The notes under the pieces: model-generated
Seen by the model: only the letters and a program-made list of their open reading frames with translations
Databases searched by the model: none
What the model was told of the DNA's origin: nothing
Translations under genes and position numbers: made by a program
Assembly: GCA_964527785.1 (NCBI GenBank)
Contig: CAZGNO010000005.1
Location: 1 to 64,000, forward strand
Length of the DNA: 64,000 nt
Direction: 5' to 3'
From: JADJXV01 sp964527785
Lineage (GTDB): Bacteria > Bacteroidota > Ignavibacteria > Kapaibacteriales > UBA961
In this document: one piece after another, positions 10,568-19,919 of the stretch
Layout: the number at the start of each line of letters is the position of its first letter
Position numbering within the stretch: position 1 is the stretch's first letter

Positions 10568-10999
10568 ATGAAAATCCTCATATTACAACTGTTTATGTTT
10601 ATAGTTTGTTTTGCTGCCTATGGCTGTAATTGCAATGGTAACAATAATAAGAGTTATGATGATAATAGTACAACAGCAGGTAACAGGTTCTTAGATTCTT
10701 CATTACATCAACTTAATTATAATAATAGTAATATAGTCGGTAATTGGTGCTTAGATTCATCTTTGCTACATCAACTTAACTACCCTAAAATTACTTTTCT
10801 TAAAAATTCCACAGCAGTTTTATCAAGTCGAATGGATACAGTTTATGTTTATATATATTATTTACATGGAAACAGTATTTATTTTAAAACAAATACTAAT
10901 GTAAACGAATTTAGAATAATAAAATTAACACATGATAGAGTAGTTTTCAAAAATCTTTTTGAAAACACTGTTGAGCAGATTTATTATCGTTGTGATTGA
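10568..10999 (+). CDS. Lipoprotein, candidate immunity protein for the RHS tip
   Basis: 143 residues with a lipoprotein-type signal (FIVCFAAYGCNCN). An internal duplication repeats LDSSLHQLNY / LDSSLLHQLNY, and VGNWCLDSS looks lipocalin-like. The gene starts 3 bases after the RHS tip stop codon and shares its AT-rich composition, the usual place for a cognate immunity gene. A periplasm-facing lipoprotein would fit protection from a secreted peptidase. The family is not recognised, so immunity is inferred from position only. Confidence 0.6.
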   Translation: MKILILQLFMFIVCFAAYGCNCNGNNNKSYDDNSTTAGNRFLDSSLHQLNYNNSNIVGNWCLDSSLLHQLNYPKITFLKNSTAVLSSRMDTVYVYIYYLHGNSIYFKTNTNVNEFRIIKLTHDRVVFKNLFENTVEQIYYRCD

Positions 11000-11026
11000 G
11001 TAGTCCCGAAATACCCAGACACAAAT

Positions 11027-11060
11027 AAAAATCCCGGTTGTCCTATCAGCCGGGATTTTT
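11027..11060 (+). terminator. Rho-independent terminator after the RHS tip pair
   Basis: Inverted repeat AAAAATCCCGG / CCGGGATTTTT with a 12-base loop and a flanking T-run, 28 bases after the stop of the candidate immunity gene. Confidence 0.85.
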
Positions 11061-11315
11061 ATATCCAAGCATCTAACCCTACTTCACAACCTCCACCACC
11101 TCAAGCACATCCCGCCACCCAAGCACCGAAGCAAAGCTACACCTCACCCCATACACCACAAAAACCACTCCTCAGTATTGTGTAATATATACAATTGCAT
11201 ATATGTACATAACTACATATTATTTCTTATGTAAAATGTACCCCCATCATTGAAGTAATGTATAATCAATCAATATATTGCGGCAAACATCTGATTTGAT
11301 TTTTAGAATTTTGCA

Positions 11316-12338
11316 TCATTCAATAATACACCTATAAAATCCTATTTCCTGCCCACTCCCCCTTATAACTACAAAATATATCCCTGCTGCAAAATTCATC
11401 AAAGGAATTGTAGTTTGCCGTTCCCATAGTTTTGAAGAATATTGATTCCTACCTAAGTAATCGTATATGGCAACTGATTCTCCGTTCGAGTGTGAATTAC
11501 TCTCAATTTCTAGAGTAGCTTCATACATTCTAATCGAAAACTTTGAAGCGGTCTTCGTTTCGACAACCGATGTAATCTCCTGAAAATCTATAACACTGCC
11601 ATCCTGCTTCGCTCCAAAAACACCGAGACCTTTACCATTACAATTCTTACCGGGTGCATTAAAACCTGAAAAAAACAGTATCATGGATTGCATACCCATA
11701 CCTGTCAAATTAACAGGAAATTCCCGTACAATATTCAGATTGTTAGGATTAAGCAAGAGAAAGTCGTATGATACCGTCGGCATAGTAATATCTTGTGGTG
11801 TTGCTGCCCCAAAAGTCATGCTTGGTAATAGCGGTGCAATATCTTTTGCTACGAGATTCACTTCTTCAAGGTCGGTGCAGCCGCTGGCAATTCGTATAGG
11901 GATTTCACTGTTGCTTTTGATTTGTAACGAGATATTGCCAAGGGGTAATAATGTTAGTGCTATTGATTTTCCATTAGGATTTGGTGCATAGCGAAGAGTA
12001 TCATCAACTCCCTGCAGTAGTATAGCGGTGTTATTGCCTTTCTCTGCCATAAAAAAGAAAGTACGGAGTGATTCGTTTGAGGAACTACTTGGGGAACGAG
12101 CAATTTGAAACTTATGTTGAGTATCGGATATTATAGTAAAAAAAGGTGTAGCATCTCGAAATGAAAAACCAGAACGTATCAACACATCATTCAAATAAAG
12201 GTCTATTGTGTGCAGGGAAGTATCAGGAGAATTATGGATTATTTGGATATTGGTGGTATTCTCCGCTCTGATGGATGATGCAGTTACAAAACAGTGGACA
12301 GCTGCAAGTGTGAGCACTATAAGAGATAATTGCTGCAT
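11316..12338 (-). CDS. DUF4397-domain secreted protein with sorting-like C-terminus
   Basis: 340 residues with a signal peptide. Residues about 28-215 match the pattern of DUF4397 proteins (IQIIHNSPDTSLHTIDLYLNDVL ... LLPLGN). The last ~75 residues (IYDYLGRNQYSSKLWERQTTIPLMNFAAGIYFVVI) resemble a T9SS type A C-terminal sorting domain. It is probably exported to the surface. Only 14 bases separate it from the upstream acyltransferase gene on the same strand, so the two may be cotranscribed. Confidence 0.75.
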   Translation of the reverse strand: MQQLSLIVLTLAAVHCFVTASSIRAENTTNIQIIHNSPDTSLHTIDLYLNDVLIRSGFSFRDATPFFTIISDTQHKFQIARSPSSSSNESLRTFFFMAEKGNNTAILLQGVDDTLRYAPNPNGKSIALTLLPLGNISLQIKSNSEIPIRIASGCTDLEEVNLVAKDIAPLLPSMTFGAATPQDITMPTVSYDFLLLNPNNLNIVREFPVNLTGMGMQSMILFFSGFNAPGKNCNGKGLGVFGAKQDGSVIDFQEITSVVETKTASKFSIRMYEATLEIESNSHSNGESVAIYDYLGRNQYSSKLWERQTTIPLMNFAAGIYFVVIRGSGQEIGFYRCIIE

Positions 12339-12352
12339 AAAGTATAGTGGAA

Positions 12353-13486
12353 TTATTTGGGTGAAAGCCGAAACAGCCGACGAACAGCAGCCATACCGTA
12401 GTAATGCTTCAAATCCAGCATCGGTTTTTCAATCCAATAGTAACTTGGAATGGCAAAGATGATTGTGCCTAGTAAACAAATAATTGTATATATTGTAAAT
12501 CCCAAATGGTTAGCGCCAAGAGCGGTCATTATGTTTTGAATGGGGAAGGCATAAATATAAAATCCATACGAAAAGTCGCCGCGCTTATCGAAGTTTTGAA
12601 ACGGCAACCTCAGTGCAAGCCAAATCATAATATAAGGAAGTGTAAGTGCTTCCAGTTCACGTGTATACGTTACATCTTTTTGAAAAAATCCATATCCGCT
12701 GCCTATAACATAGACCGCTAAAAGTAATAAACATAGTTTACCGTTATAAGGAATCTTCTCTCGAAAAAGATAAAAAACCGAGCCGGCGAAAAAGAACGGA
12801 GCATATCGCAGGAAATTTTCAATAAAAGTATGGTTGGTAATCATCGGAACACTATCCGGTGCATGAAGCACGAGAAATTGGAGAATCCACATCACAATCG
12901 TACTCAATAGAACTATCAGGCGTCCCCTTCTCAGAATCCCTAGAATACCAAAAGCTCCGATTCCCAAATAACATATAAATTCATGAATAAGTGACCAAAG
13001 GGAACCATTAAAAATATGGTAGCCCGTTTGTGGTAAGCCGGCGATACTCCACTGTCGCATCAGTAGGAAAAAATTGGCAGTGATATACCGTACCGGTGAG
13101 TCAGGCGAAGCTGAGAAGTAACCATCCAATGTTCCACGTTCAATCAAGGAGAGAAGCGGTCCGAATCCCAATGCTGTCACAACCAAGCATACCCAAAAAG
13201 CCGGTAAAATCCTTAAAAAACGATGCCACATATACCGCCAAAGATTATCTGTGGATAAATAGCTGCGTGTTATCAGAAATCCGCTAAGGGTAAAAAAACC
13301 GGCAACAGAGAGAGTTCCGAGCGTAGTGCCGTGATGTGTGTAGAGAATAAATGGATCATCGTCGGAAAAACCGCCGAGGGGAAGTCCGTGCGAAACAAGT
13401 ACTAAAGCAGCAAGAGTAAAACGCAAAAAACCAAAACTATTATGTTTAGGATTGAAGCTGTTCAGAAGTGAGGGAGATGACAACAT
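12353..13486 (-). CDS. Acyltransferase 3 family membrane protein (OafA/YrhL type)
   Basis: 377 residues with about ten hydrophobic segments. N-terminal FGFLRFTLAALVLVSHGLPLGG contains the conserved R and the catalytic-type His of acyltransferase 3 proteins, and SVAGFFTLSGFLITRSY is the second family motif (FFxlSGFli). These integral membrane enzymes O-acylate sugars of lipopolysaccharide, capsule or glycopeptides. The two glycosyltransferases some 4-6 kb away would fit surface-polysaccharide work, but the link is weak. Confidence 0.9.
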   Translation of the reverse strand: MLSSPSLLNSFNPKHNSFGFLRFTLAALVLVSHGLPLGGFSDDDPFILYTHHGTTLGTLSVAGFFTLSGFLITRSYLSTDNLWRYMWHRFLRILPAFWVCLVVTALGFGPLLSLIERGTLDGYFSASPDSPVRYITANFFLLMRQWSIAGLPQTGYHIFNGSLWSLIHEFICYLGIGAFGILGILRRGRLIVLLSTIVMWILQFLVLHAPDSVPMITNHTFIENFLRYAPFFFAGSVFYLFREKIPYNGKLCLLLLAVYVIGSGYGFFQKDVTYTRELEALTLPYIMIWLALRLPFQNFDKRGDFSYGFYIYAFPIQNIMTALGANHLGFTIYTIICLLGTIIFAIPSYYWIEKPMLDLKHYYGMAAVRRLFRLSPK

Positions 13487-13602
13487 GAGGTAAAATTTTC
13501 AGTTGAACGGAATAAACATGAATAGTTCGTATTTTTGGGTAGAATTATTCAGTATCAGAGCATGATACTTCTCAAATGTACATACAAATATAACGTTTTT
13601 TG

Positions 13603-15105
13603 ATGATACTTTCCCGACGTTCAAGCGGCATATTGCTGCATATCAGCTCACTTCCTTCGCCTTTTGGTATTGGGGATTTGGGTTCGGGTGCTTTTCATTT
13701 TGCGGATATTCTTTCCAAATCATCGCAGCGTGCATGGCAAATTTTGCCGATGACCCCCACCGACCAGTCAAGCGGTAATTCGCCGTATAGCAGCGTATCG
13801 CTCATGGCTGGCAATACACTTTTTATCAGTCCTGAATTATTGCACAGGGACGGTTTGCTCTCGAACGAAAATTTACGAGACAGCCCGAAATTCTCAAATA
13901 AAAATGTTGACTATTCAGCAGTGCATACATTCAAAAATCATTTGTTTGATATTGCCTTTCAAAATTTTCTGACTCAAGGCGAATATGATGAAGAATACGA
14001 GCAATTTTGTGGTGACAACGCCTCATGGCTGGACGATTACGCACTCTTTACAGCATTGAAAAAACATTTCGGCGGAGTAGGGTGGTGGGATTGGGGCGAA
14101 TCACTCCGCAAGCGTGAGCAAATAGCCCTTACAATTGCAACAGCAGTTCACAGTGAGGCAATTGAGCGGGAGAAATTCCTTCAATATCAGTTTTTTAAGC
14201 AATGGAGCGCCCTTAAGCAGCACTGCAATTCGTTGAATATCAGAATAATAGGCGATGCACCTATTTATTGCAGCCACGATAGCGCAGATGTGTGGGCAAA
14301 TCATACACTATTTCATTTGAACCCTGCGGGACAACCCGTTTCGGTAGCAGGAGTTCCACCGGACTATTTCAGTCCGAAAGGGCAGCGGTGGGGCAATCCG
14401 ATCTACAATTGGGATGAACTGAAAAAAACGGGCTATGACTGGTGGATAAAACGATTACATCATAATTTTACCATCTACGATGCAGTGAGAATTGATCATT
14501 TTAGAGGGCTTGTTGCCTATTGGGAAATTCCTGCAAAAGAAAAGACAGCAATAAATGGACGATGGCAAGAAGCTCCCGCAGAAGATTTTTTGACAACACT
14601 TACCAAGTTTTTTAGTCATTTTCCAGTAATTGCAGAAGACTTGGGGATTATTACACCCGATGTGAAGCACATAATGGAACAATTCTCTTTGCCCGGAATG
14701 AAGGTACTGCAATTTGCGTTTGGTGACTCGCAAGACAATCCGTATTTGCCGCATAATTATACACCTCATTCTGTAGTCTATTCCGGTACTCACGATAATA
14801 ATTCGACGCTTGGATGGTATCGGAAGGAAGCTGATACGTCTGTTAAGGCATCTGTTGCAGAATATCTCGGCAAAAAGGTGACTGAAAAATCTATCAGTTT
14901 CGATTTTATTCGGCTCGCTCTTGGTTCTGTCTCTCGTCTGACTATTATTCCATTACAAGATGTATTGGGGCTTGGTGAGGAATCTCGTATGAACAAACCA
15001 TCCGTAGCCAAAGGAAACTGGCAATGGAGAGTTGAAGAATCAACATTAAATAAACAAAGAACCGAACAATTACGGCATCTCACCGAACTGTTCGGTCGTG
15101 CCTGA
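13603..15105 (+). CDS. malQ: 4-alpha-glucanotransferase (amylomaltase, GH77)
   Basis: 500 residues from the ATG at 13603. MalQ signatures in order: GILLHISSLPSPFGIGDLG, WQILPMTPT, IIGDAPIYCSHDSADVW, VAGVPPDYFSPKGQRWGNP, AVRIDHFRGL (catalytic Asp nucleophile), VIAEDLGIITPDV (acid/base Glu) and YSGTHDNNSTLGWY. The length is normal for the family. The enzyme transfers alpha-1,4-glucan chains between acceptors in glycogen and maltodextrin metabolism, in the cytoplasm. Confidence 0.97.
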   Translation: MILSRRSSGILLHISSLPSPFGIGDLGSGAFHFADILSKSSQRAWQILPMTPTDQSSGNSPYSSVSLMAGNTLFISPELLHRDGLLSNENLRDSPKFSNKNVDYSAVHTFKNHLFDIAFQNFLTQGEYDEEYEQFCGDNASWLDDYALFTALKKHFGGVGWWDWGESLRKREQIALTIATAVHSEAIEREKFLQYQFFKQWSALKQHCNSLNIRIIGDAPIYCSHDSADVWANHTLFHLNPAGQPVSVAGVPPDYFSPKGQRWGNPIYNWDELKKTGYDWWIKRLHHNFTIYDAVRIDHFRGLVAYWEIPAKEKTAINGRWQEAPAEDFLTTLTKFFSHFPVIAEDLGIITPDVKHIMEQFSLPGMKVLQFAFGDSQDNPYLPHNYTPHSVVYSGTHDNNSTLGWYRKEADTSVKASVAEYLGKKVTEKSISFDFIRLALGSVSRLTIIPLQDVLGLGEESRMNKPSVAKGNWQWRVEESTLNKQRTEQLRHLTELFGRA

Positions 15106-15183
15106 TACTTGGCTGTTTGCCGAAATCCTGCTAATTTGCTTTTTTATAAGTACTGGGACAGAATTAATTGAAAAATCAAAGTG

Positions 15184-15286
15184 CTGTCATTCTGAGGGAT
15201 TCTTAGACCGAAGAATCTCCGCAATGCAATACACATAAAGGGCTTAACAGCATACGGAGATTCTTCACTAACGTTCAGAATGACAG
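15184..15286. repeat. Imperfect inverted repeat element (REP/MITE-like)
   Basis: The outer ends CTGTCATTCTGAG and TTCAGAATGACAG are inverted copies, and inside them GAAGAATCTCCG pairs with CGGAGATTCTTC. The 103-bp unit is short and non-coding, and lies between malQ and a lipoprotein gene. Pieces of the end motif recur at about 50-63 (CTCAGAATGACACTG) and 18548-18558 (CAGAATGACAG). It has the look of a dispersed intergenic repeat able to form a long RNA hairpin. Confidence 0.7.
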
Positions 15287-15358
15287 GACATATAAAATTA
15301 AAATAAATATGTCCTACTACTTATTTATTCATTTCGCTATTTGTTTAGTAACAACCAC

Positions 15359-16090
15359 ATGAAAAATACTTCTCTTAAATTTGCATTTCTAACGATAGTT
15401 GCGATATGCTGTTCCTGTTCAAACCAAAAGAATAATGAGCCGGTTGCAAAAGATACTGCCAAGAAAAACGGTCCGATGCAAATGCAATATAATCAACAAA
15501 ACACACAAGACCGTAACGAGCCGGTAGATACGGTTATAGCTGCCGTAGATAGAAAATACTTAATCTCCTCCGGGATTGTCACTATGAAAGTGGATGCTAT
15601 GGGGATGACACCCAATATGATTTCGACCGTATATTTTGATCGCTATGGCAACCGCGAATGTACAGAAACAAAAAATTCTATGAATATGGGCAACGGAAAC
15701 GTTCAGAAATCACACAGTATGTCATTTAACTCCAATGGATTCCTCTACAATGTTGATCTGATAAAAAAAACCTGCGTTAAAACTAAATACAACCCAAAAG
15801 TAATGACCGGAGGATTCAGTTTCGCGGGCTTGACTGATAATCTTAAAAAGAAATTTAATGTTAAAAAAGAGGGAACTGCGGTTGTACTGGGAAAAGAGTG
15901 TGACAAATATTCGATGAATTCACCGGATATGAAAGGGGAGTTCTGTGTGTGGAAAAATCTCACATTGAATCTTACGTCGAAAACCGGTGCATTTGTTACA
16001 ACGATAACGACAACAAAATTAGAAGAGAATGTTTCGATCCCAAAAGACAAATTTACAGTTCCTGTTGATGTTAAAATTACCACACGGTAG
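15359..16090 (+). CDS. DUF4412-like lipoprotein
   Basis: 243 residues from the ATG at 15359, with the lipobox-like CCSCSNQKN. The C-terminal part (LGKECDKYSMNSPDMKGEFC followed by VWKNLTLN, then FTVPVDVKI) resembles DUF4412, a periplasmic beta-rich domain common in Bacteroidota. Residues 25-60 are a low-complexity linker. Function unknown. It ends 44 bases before recR on the same strand. Confidence 0.65.
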   Translation: MKNTSLKFAFLTIVAICCSCSNQKNNEPVAKDTAKKNGPMQMQYNQQNTQDRNEPVDTVIAAVDRKYLISSGIVTMKVDAMGMTPNMISTVYFDRYGNRECTETKNSMNMGNGNVQKSHSMSFNSNGFLYNVDLIKKTCVKTKYNPKVMTGGFSFAGLTDNLKKKFNVKKEGTAVVLGKECDKYSMNSPDMKGEFCVWKNLTLNLTSKTGAFVTTITTTKLEENVSIPKDKFTVPVDVKITTR

Positions 16091-16134
16091 GATTTCAGAA
16101 ACAAAAAAGTCATCTCTAAAAATTACAAGCGTTC

Positions 16135-16731
16135 ATGCAACATACCTCAGAATCAATCGAAACAGTTGTCGAGTTATTCAGTTCACTGCCGTCTATCGGA
16201 CGTAAGACAGCCCAGCGTCTTACCTACTATCTTCTCAAACAGCCATCGGAGACTGTTGATAAATTCTCGTCGGCATTGCAAACTATGAAAAAAAATGTGA
16301 AGTTTTGCTCGACCTGCTATAATTTTACTGAAGCTAATCCTTGTCCTATATGCTCTTCGTCGAAAAGAAGTAAGAAGGTAATATGTGTGGTTGAAGAGCC
16401 GAGTGATGTTCTCGCAATTGAAAAAACAAATGATTTCTCAGGGAAATATCATGTTCTGCATGGAGCAATGAACCCGCTTGAAGGAATCGGACCGAACGAT
16501 TTGAAGATTCGTGAATTGGTTACCCGCATTAATGACGATGTTGAAGAAGTTATTCTGGCACTAGACCCGAATGTAGAGGGTGAAGTTACAACGCAATATC
16601 TTAGCAAGCTTCTGAAACCACTAGGCGTCCGTGTTACGCGTATTGCACGCGGGGTTCCAATCGGGAGTGACCTCGAATTTGCTGATGAAGCCACACTGTC
16701 CCGAGCTATTGAAGGTAGGATATCATTATAA
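16135..16731 (+). CDS. recR: Recombination mediator RecR
   Basis: 198 residues, the normal RecR length. An N-terminal helix-hairpin-helix (LPSIGRKTAQRLTYYLL), a four-cysteine zinc finger (CSTCYNF ... CPIC), then a Toprim domain (VICVVEEPSDVLAIE ... YHVLHGAMNPLEGIGP ... ILALDPNVEGE) and the C-terminal GVRVTRIARGVPIGSDLEFAD. RecR acts with RecF/RecO to load RecA onto gapped DNA. It lies just upstream of a methyltransferase gene. Confidence 0.98.
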   Translation: MQHTSESIETVVELFSSLPSIGRKTAQRLTYYLLKQPSETVDKFSSALQTMKKNVKFCSTCYNFTEANPCPICSSSKRSKKVICVVEEPSDVLAIEKTNDFSGKYHVLHGAMNPLEGIGPNDLKIRELVTRINDDVEEVILALDPNVEGEVTTQYLSKLLKPLGVRVTRIARGVPIGSDLEFADEATLSRAIEGRISL

Positions 16732-16736
16732 TTGAC

Positions 16737-17486
16737 ATGAACAGTAAACACGAATGGTTCGATGAATGGTTCGAAAGCCCTTGGTATTTGGAATTATACA
16801 GTCATCGGACTGCTGCAGAAGCAGGCAAGGCAATCGCACTGTTTCAATCGGTAACAGGTGTAAAAACAGGTAGTAAAGTGCTTGATCTTTGTTGTGGCAC
16901 GGGGCGTCACGCACGCTCGCTGGCTGAGCTTGGATATGATGTGACGGGAATAGACTATTCTCATTTCTTCATTGATAAAGCGAGTAAAGAAAGTACCTTA
17001 GAGAATCTACAGTATGCACATTGTGATATGCGGGAGACGTACCCAAATGCACCGTATGATGCAATCGTTAATTTCTTTACCAGTTTTGGATATTTTGAAG
17101 AAGATTGCGAAAACGGTTTGGTGCTTTCGAGGGTTCGTGAAGCACTTGCCGGTGACGGGTGGTTCATGCTAGATTTTTTGAATGAGCAGTATGTTCGCCA
17201 GACATTAGTACCCAAAAGTGAAAAAGAGCTTTCAGGTGCGCTTGTAACAGAATGTAGAAGGATTGAGGGGCTGTTTGTAGTTAAAGATATTGTTATCGAG
17301 GTGGAAGGCAGTATTGGGGGAATGTTGACGTTCCAAGAGCGTGTCCGTTTATATAATTATGAAGAGATGGAAATGCTGCACACACAAGCAGGATTTTTGG
17401 TACACAAATACTATGGCAGCTATCTTGGTGAGGAATTCAATCCTGAAAGTTCTAAACGTTTGATTCTTTTTTCGAGACCTGAGTGA
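16737..17486 (+). CDS. Class I SAM-dependent methyltransferase
   Basis: 249 residues. Motif I VLDLCCGTGRHARSLAELGY followed by DVTGIDYS is a standard Rossmann SAM-binding site; the later strand motif YDAIVNFFTSFGYF follows. The protein resembles small-molecule methyltransferases (Methyltransf_25 type). It starts 5 bases after recR and is probably in the same transcript. The substrate cannot be inferred. Confidence 0.88.
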   Translation: MNSKHEWFDEWFESPWYLELYSHRTAAEAGKAIALFQSVTGVKTGSKVLDLCCGTGRHARSLAELGYDVTGIDYSHFFIDKASKESTLENLQYAHCDMRETYPNAPYDAIVNFFTSFGYFEEDCENGLVLSRVREALAGDGWFMLDFLNEQYVRQTLVPKSEKELSGALVTECRRIEGLFVVKDIVIEVEGSIGGMLTFQERVRLYNYEEMEMLHTQAGFLVHKYYGSYLGEEFNPESSKRLILFSRPE

Positions 17487-17565
17487 TCAGATGTATCCTT
17501 TCATCAGCTTTTATCAGGTGATTTCAAAAGTGAAGAACTGAGAGCTTTAAGATTATCCCTACCTC

Positions 17566-18327
17566 TTATTCCTTGCCTCTTATCTTCATCTCCCACAAAA
17601 AAACATATTTGAGAAACACATACACAAATGCGCTTATTGCCGCGATAAATCCATGAATCCCGTCTAAAAAACCACGTTGGAAAATGTAGTTACGAATGAA
17701 TGAAAAGGCAGGGTTAAATAGTAATTTGCCAATACTAGGTTTTTTCCCTTTTGCGTGATAGGAAACGGCAGTATGGTATGCGTAATAAACGGTCTTTTCA
17801 AAGTGCTGGCGAATATCGCGATATGAATGGTGGAGTAATTCTCCATTGATATTACCGGTCATACCTTCAACGAATAAAACATCATGCGGATTATAACCAC
17901 CCCACACCGGGTTTGAATCTCGGCGTACTAGCCGTAATTTTCTGTCCGGCTGCCATGCATACTGTAGGGTTTTTCCGAGATATACTGTTCTCCTGTTTAT
18001 TTTCCAGCCATTTATCTGAGGTGTTGTTATTGCTTGTGAAAGTGATGTAACCAGTTCCGGTGTGACTACTTCATCACAATCCAAACATAGTATCCATTCC
18101 TGCGAACATTTTTCGAGGGCTGAATTCTTTTGAGCAATATGCCCTTTCCATTCTTCGAGATATATTTTTGCTCCGAATTCAGACGCGATTTCGCGTGTTC
18201 TATCAGTAGAATTGGAATCAACAAGAATAATTTCGGCAGCAAACGGCGCAATGCTTTCTAAAGTTCTGCGAATATTATTTTCCTCGTTGAACGATATTAT
18301 TGCAACTGAAAGAGGGAGTGTAGCCAT
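17566..18327 (-). CDS. Family 2 glycosyltransferase (LPS core type)
   Basis: 253 residues. LSVAIISFNEENNIRRTLES and EIILVDSNSTDRT are the GT-A nucleotide-sugar binding start, and ILCLDCDEVVTPEL holds the DxD metal motif. GWKINRRTVYLGKTLQYAW and the C-terminal amphipathic and hydrophobic region (FLDGIHGFIAAISAFVYVFLKY) match WaaE/KdtX-like enzymes that add glucose to LPS inner core. It acts at the inner face of the cytoplasmic membrane. Confidence 0.9.
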   Translation of the reverse strand: MATLPLSVAIISFNEENNIRRTLESIAPFAAEIILVDSNSTDRTREIASEFGAKIYLEEWKGHIAQKNSALEKCSQEWILCLDCDEVVTPELVTSLSQAITTPQINGWKINRRTVYLGKTLQYAWQPDRKLRLVRRDSNPVWGGYNPHDVLFVEGMTGNINGELLHHSYRDIRQHFEKTVYYAYHTAVSYHAKGKKPSIGKLLFNPAFSFIRNYIFQRGFLDGIHGFIAAISAFVYVFLKYVFLWEMKIRGKE

Positions 18328-18404
18328 ACTATTGCAGATAATTCCAATTATAAAACTCTTTGTGACCCTGCGGGAAATTTCTTTCTCTTTAGGTTAGGTC
18401 GGTT

Positions 18405-18521
18405 GTTTACCGTCGCGCAATGAATAGTTGTAAAATATTTTTTTTGTACATCCTAAGACCTTGAAGGTTTTCGAAAACCTTCAAGGTCTTAACTATAACG
18501 TATCAATGCACGACGGTAAAC
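18405..18521. repeat. Nested palindromic repeat element
   Basis: Outer 19-base arms GTTTACCGTCGCGCAATGA (18405-18423) and TCAATGCACGACGGTAAAC (18503-18521) are inverted copies with two mismatches. In the centre, 18455-18490 is a perfect 36-base palindrome made of AAGACCTTGAAGGTTTT, CG and the reverse complement of the first arm. No coding potential. The nested symmetry suggests a non-autonomous mobile repeat. Confidence 0.75.
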
Positions 18522-18550
18522 AGTACCTTCCTTCTAAGCGTCTATACAGA

Positions 18551-18573
18551 ATGACAGTTGTAACAACTGTCAT
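18551..18573. repeat. Short palindrome between two glycosyltransferase genes
   Basis: ATGACAGTTG, TAA or TA at the centre, then CAACTGTCAT form a near-perfect palindrome 10 bases beyond the stop of the gene at 18582. It may act as a terminator-like hairpin or belong to the neighbouring repeat element. Confidence 0.5.
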
Positions 18574-18581
18574 GACTTTAC

Positions 18582-19457
18582 TTAGACCTCAATAAAATTC
18601 TTGTATTCACCTATTCGCCATCCGGTCATTCTCTCGATTGCATCAGCAATTTTCATACGTAGCGGCTTGGATTTGCGTCTGCTGCTGTCGAAATACTGTG
18701 TCCATTCTCTGGATTGCTCGATACGTTTCTTCATTACGTGGGGATGAGTTTCAGTGAATCGCTCCAGTTCATAGCATTGATATTCAAATTCATCAACGTT
18801 TGGAATGTTTTCTTTCATCCAATCGTCTGAGTGCCATAATTTATGAAATGACTGTTGCTTGCGCTGTTGAATACGCGGATGCTTTACCCAGCCGTAATGG
18901 AAAATCCTTGCCTTAGTTCTATGGGCTGATAGCTTTACAGGGACTCCATTCTCCATCTTCCTAAATCCTTGCGCATCACTCCATGAAATAACTTTACCGG
19001 TATTTCTGAAAGCACGAATTTCCTGCCGATACCATTGCCGTCCTGCACCAAGATAATCATAATTTCCATAAAAATGGCGATACGCAAAAAGCAGGGCATC
19101 CGTTTTTTGGGATTCTGCTTTGGCAATTTCACTGAGAATAATCGGATAATCTTCTTCATGAAGAACTTCATCGGCTTGCAGGTAGATGCACCAGTCACCA
19201 GTGCAGTGTTTTAGAGCTTCATTGGTTTGGTCGGCGAGGATTCTACCGCCTTGACGAAGCGAATCATCCCATACGGTTTCGATGATTTTGAGTTTTGGTG
19301 ATTGGAGAGCTTGGAGGAGTTCCAGGGTACGGTCGTCCGATTTGCCTACGGAAACGACAACTTCATCACAGAGCGGCAGCAGGGAAGTGATTGATTCCAC
19401 AACAGGATAATCGAATATTTCTGCATTGCGAACGAATGAAAAGCCGGAAATTTTCAT
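18582..19457 (-). CDS. Family 2 glycosyltransferase
   Basis: 291 residues from the ATG at 19457 (MKISGFSFVRN); an upstream in-frame start is less likely. EVVVSVGKSDDRTLELL and WCIYLQADEVLHEEDY supply the GT-A fold motifs, with QADE in the DxD position. FHYGWVKHPRIQQRKQQSFHKLWHSDDW is typical of this glycosyltransferase group in Bacteroidota. A sugar-transfer role in surface glycan assembly is likely; donor and acceptor are unknown. Confidence 0.85.
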   Translation of the reverse strand: MKISGFSFVRNAEIFDYPVVESITSLLPLCDEVVVSVGKSDDRTLELLQALQSPKLKIIETVWDDSLRQGGRILADQTNEALKHCTGDWCIYLQADEVLHEEDYPIILSEIAKAESQKTDALLFAYRHFYGNYDYLGAGRQWYRQEIRAFRNTGKVISWSDAQGFRKMENGVPVKLSAHRTKARIFHYGWVKHPRIQQRKQQSFHKLWHSDDWMKENIPNVDEFEYQCYELERFTETHPHVMKKRIEQSREWTQYFDSSRRKSKPLRMKIADAIERMTGWRIGEYKNFIEV

Positions 19458-19538
19458 CAGAATTGAAAATAAAAAAAACGGCAAACAAATTCATTTTGTC
19501 TGCCGTAAAGAATCTCTTGCTTTGCACTAGTAAGAAAA

Positions 19539-19919
19539 TTAGCTGAGTTTCGCTCTGATTTTCTTTTCTGACATTCCACGCAAATAATAGAGTTTGGAAC
19601 GGCGGGCATTACCCTGACGAACTACGTCAATACTTTGGATAATAGGTGAGTAGAGAGGAAAAATACGCTCTACACCAACACCATTAGATACTTTACGAAC
19701 GCGAAACGTAGCATTGATGCCCGAACCGCGACGCGCGATAACAATTCCTTGATAATTCTGAACGCGCTCTTTTTCACCTTCAATAACACGCACAGCCACT
19801 ACAACAGTGTCGCCGGGACGAAACGCAGGAATATCGGAAGTACCTGATTCGCTTTTGCTGCGGCGCACTTCGAGTGCCTTTGCAATGTGTATTTGTTCGA
19901 TTACATCAATCTTGTTCAT
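19539..19919 (-). CDS. rplS: 50S ribosomal protein L19
   Basis: 126 residues. FRPGDTVVVAVRVIEGEKER, VQNYQGIVIARRGSGINATF, RVRKVSNGVGVERIFPLYSP and the C-terminal RRSKLYYLRGMSEKKIRAKL are the L19 signatures. The protein sits at the 30S-50S interface. It stands alone here, without the usual trmD/rimM neighbours. Confidence 0.98.
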   Translation of the reverse strand: MNKIDVIEQIHIAKALEVRRSKSESGTSDIPAFRPGDTVVVAVRVIEGEKERVQNYQGIVIARRGSGINATFRVRKVSNGVGVERIFPLYSPIIQSIDVVRQGNARRSKLYYLRGMSEKKIRAKLS

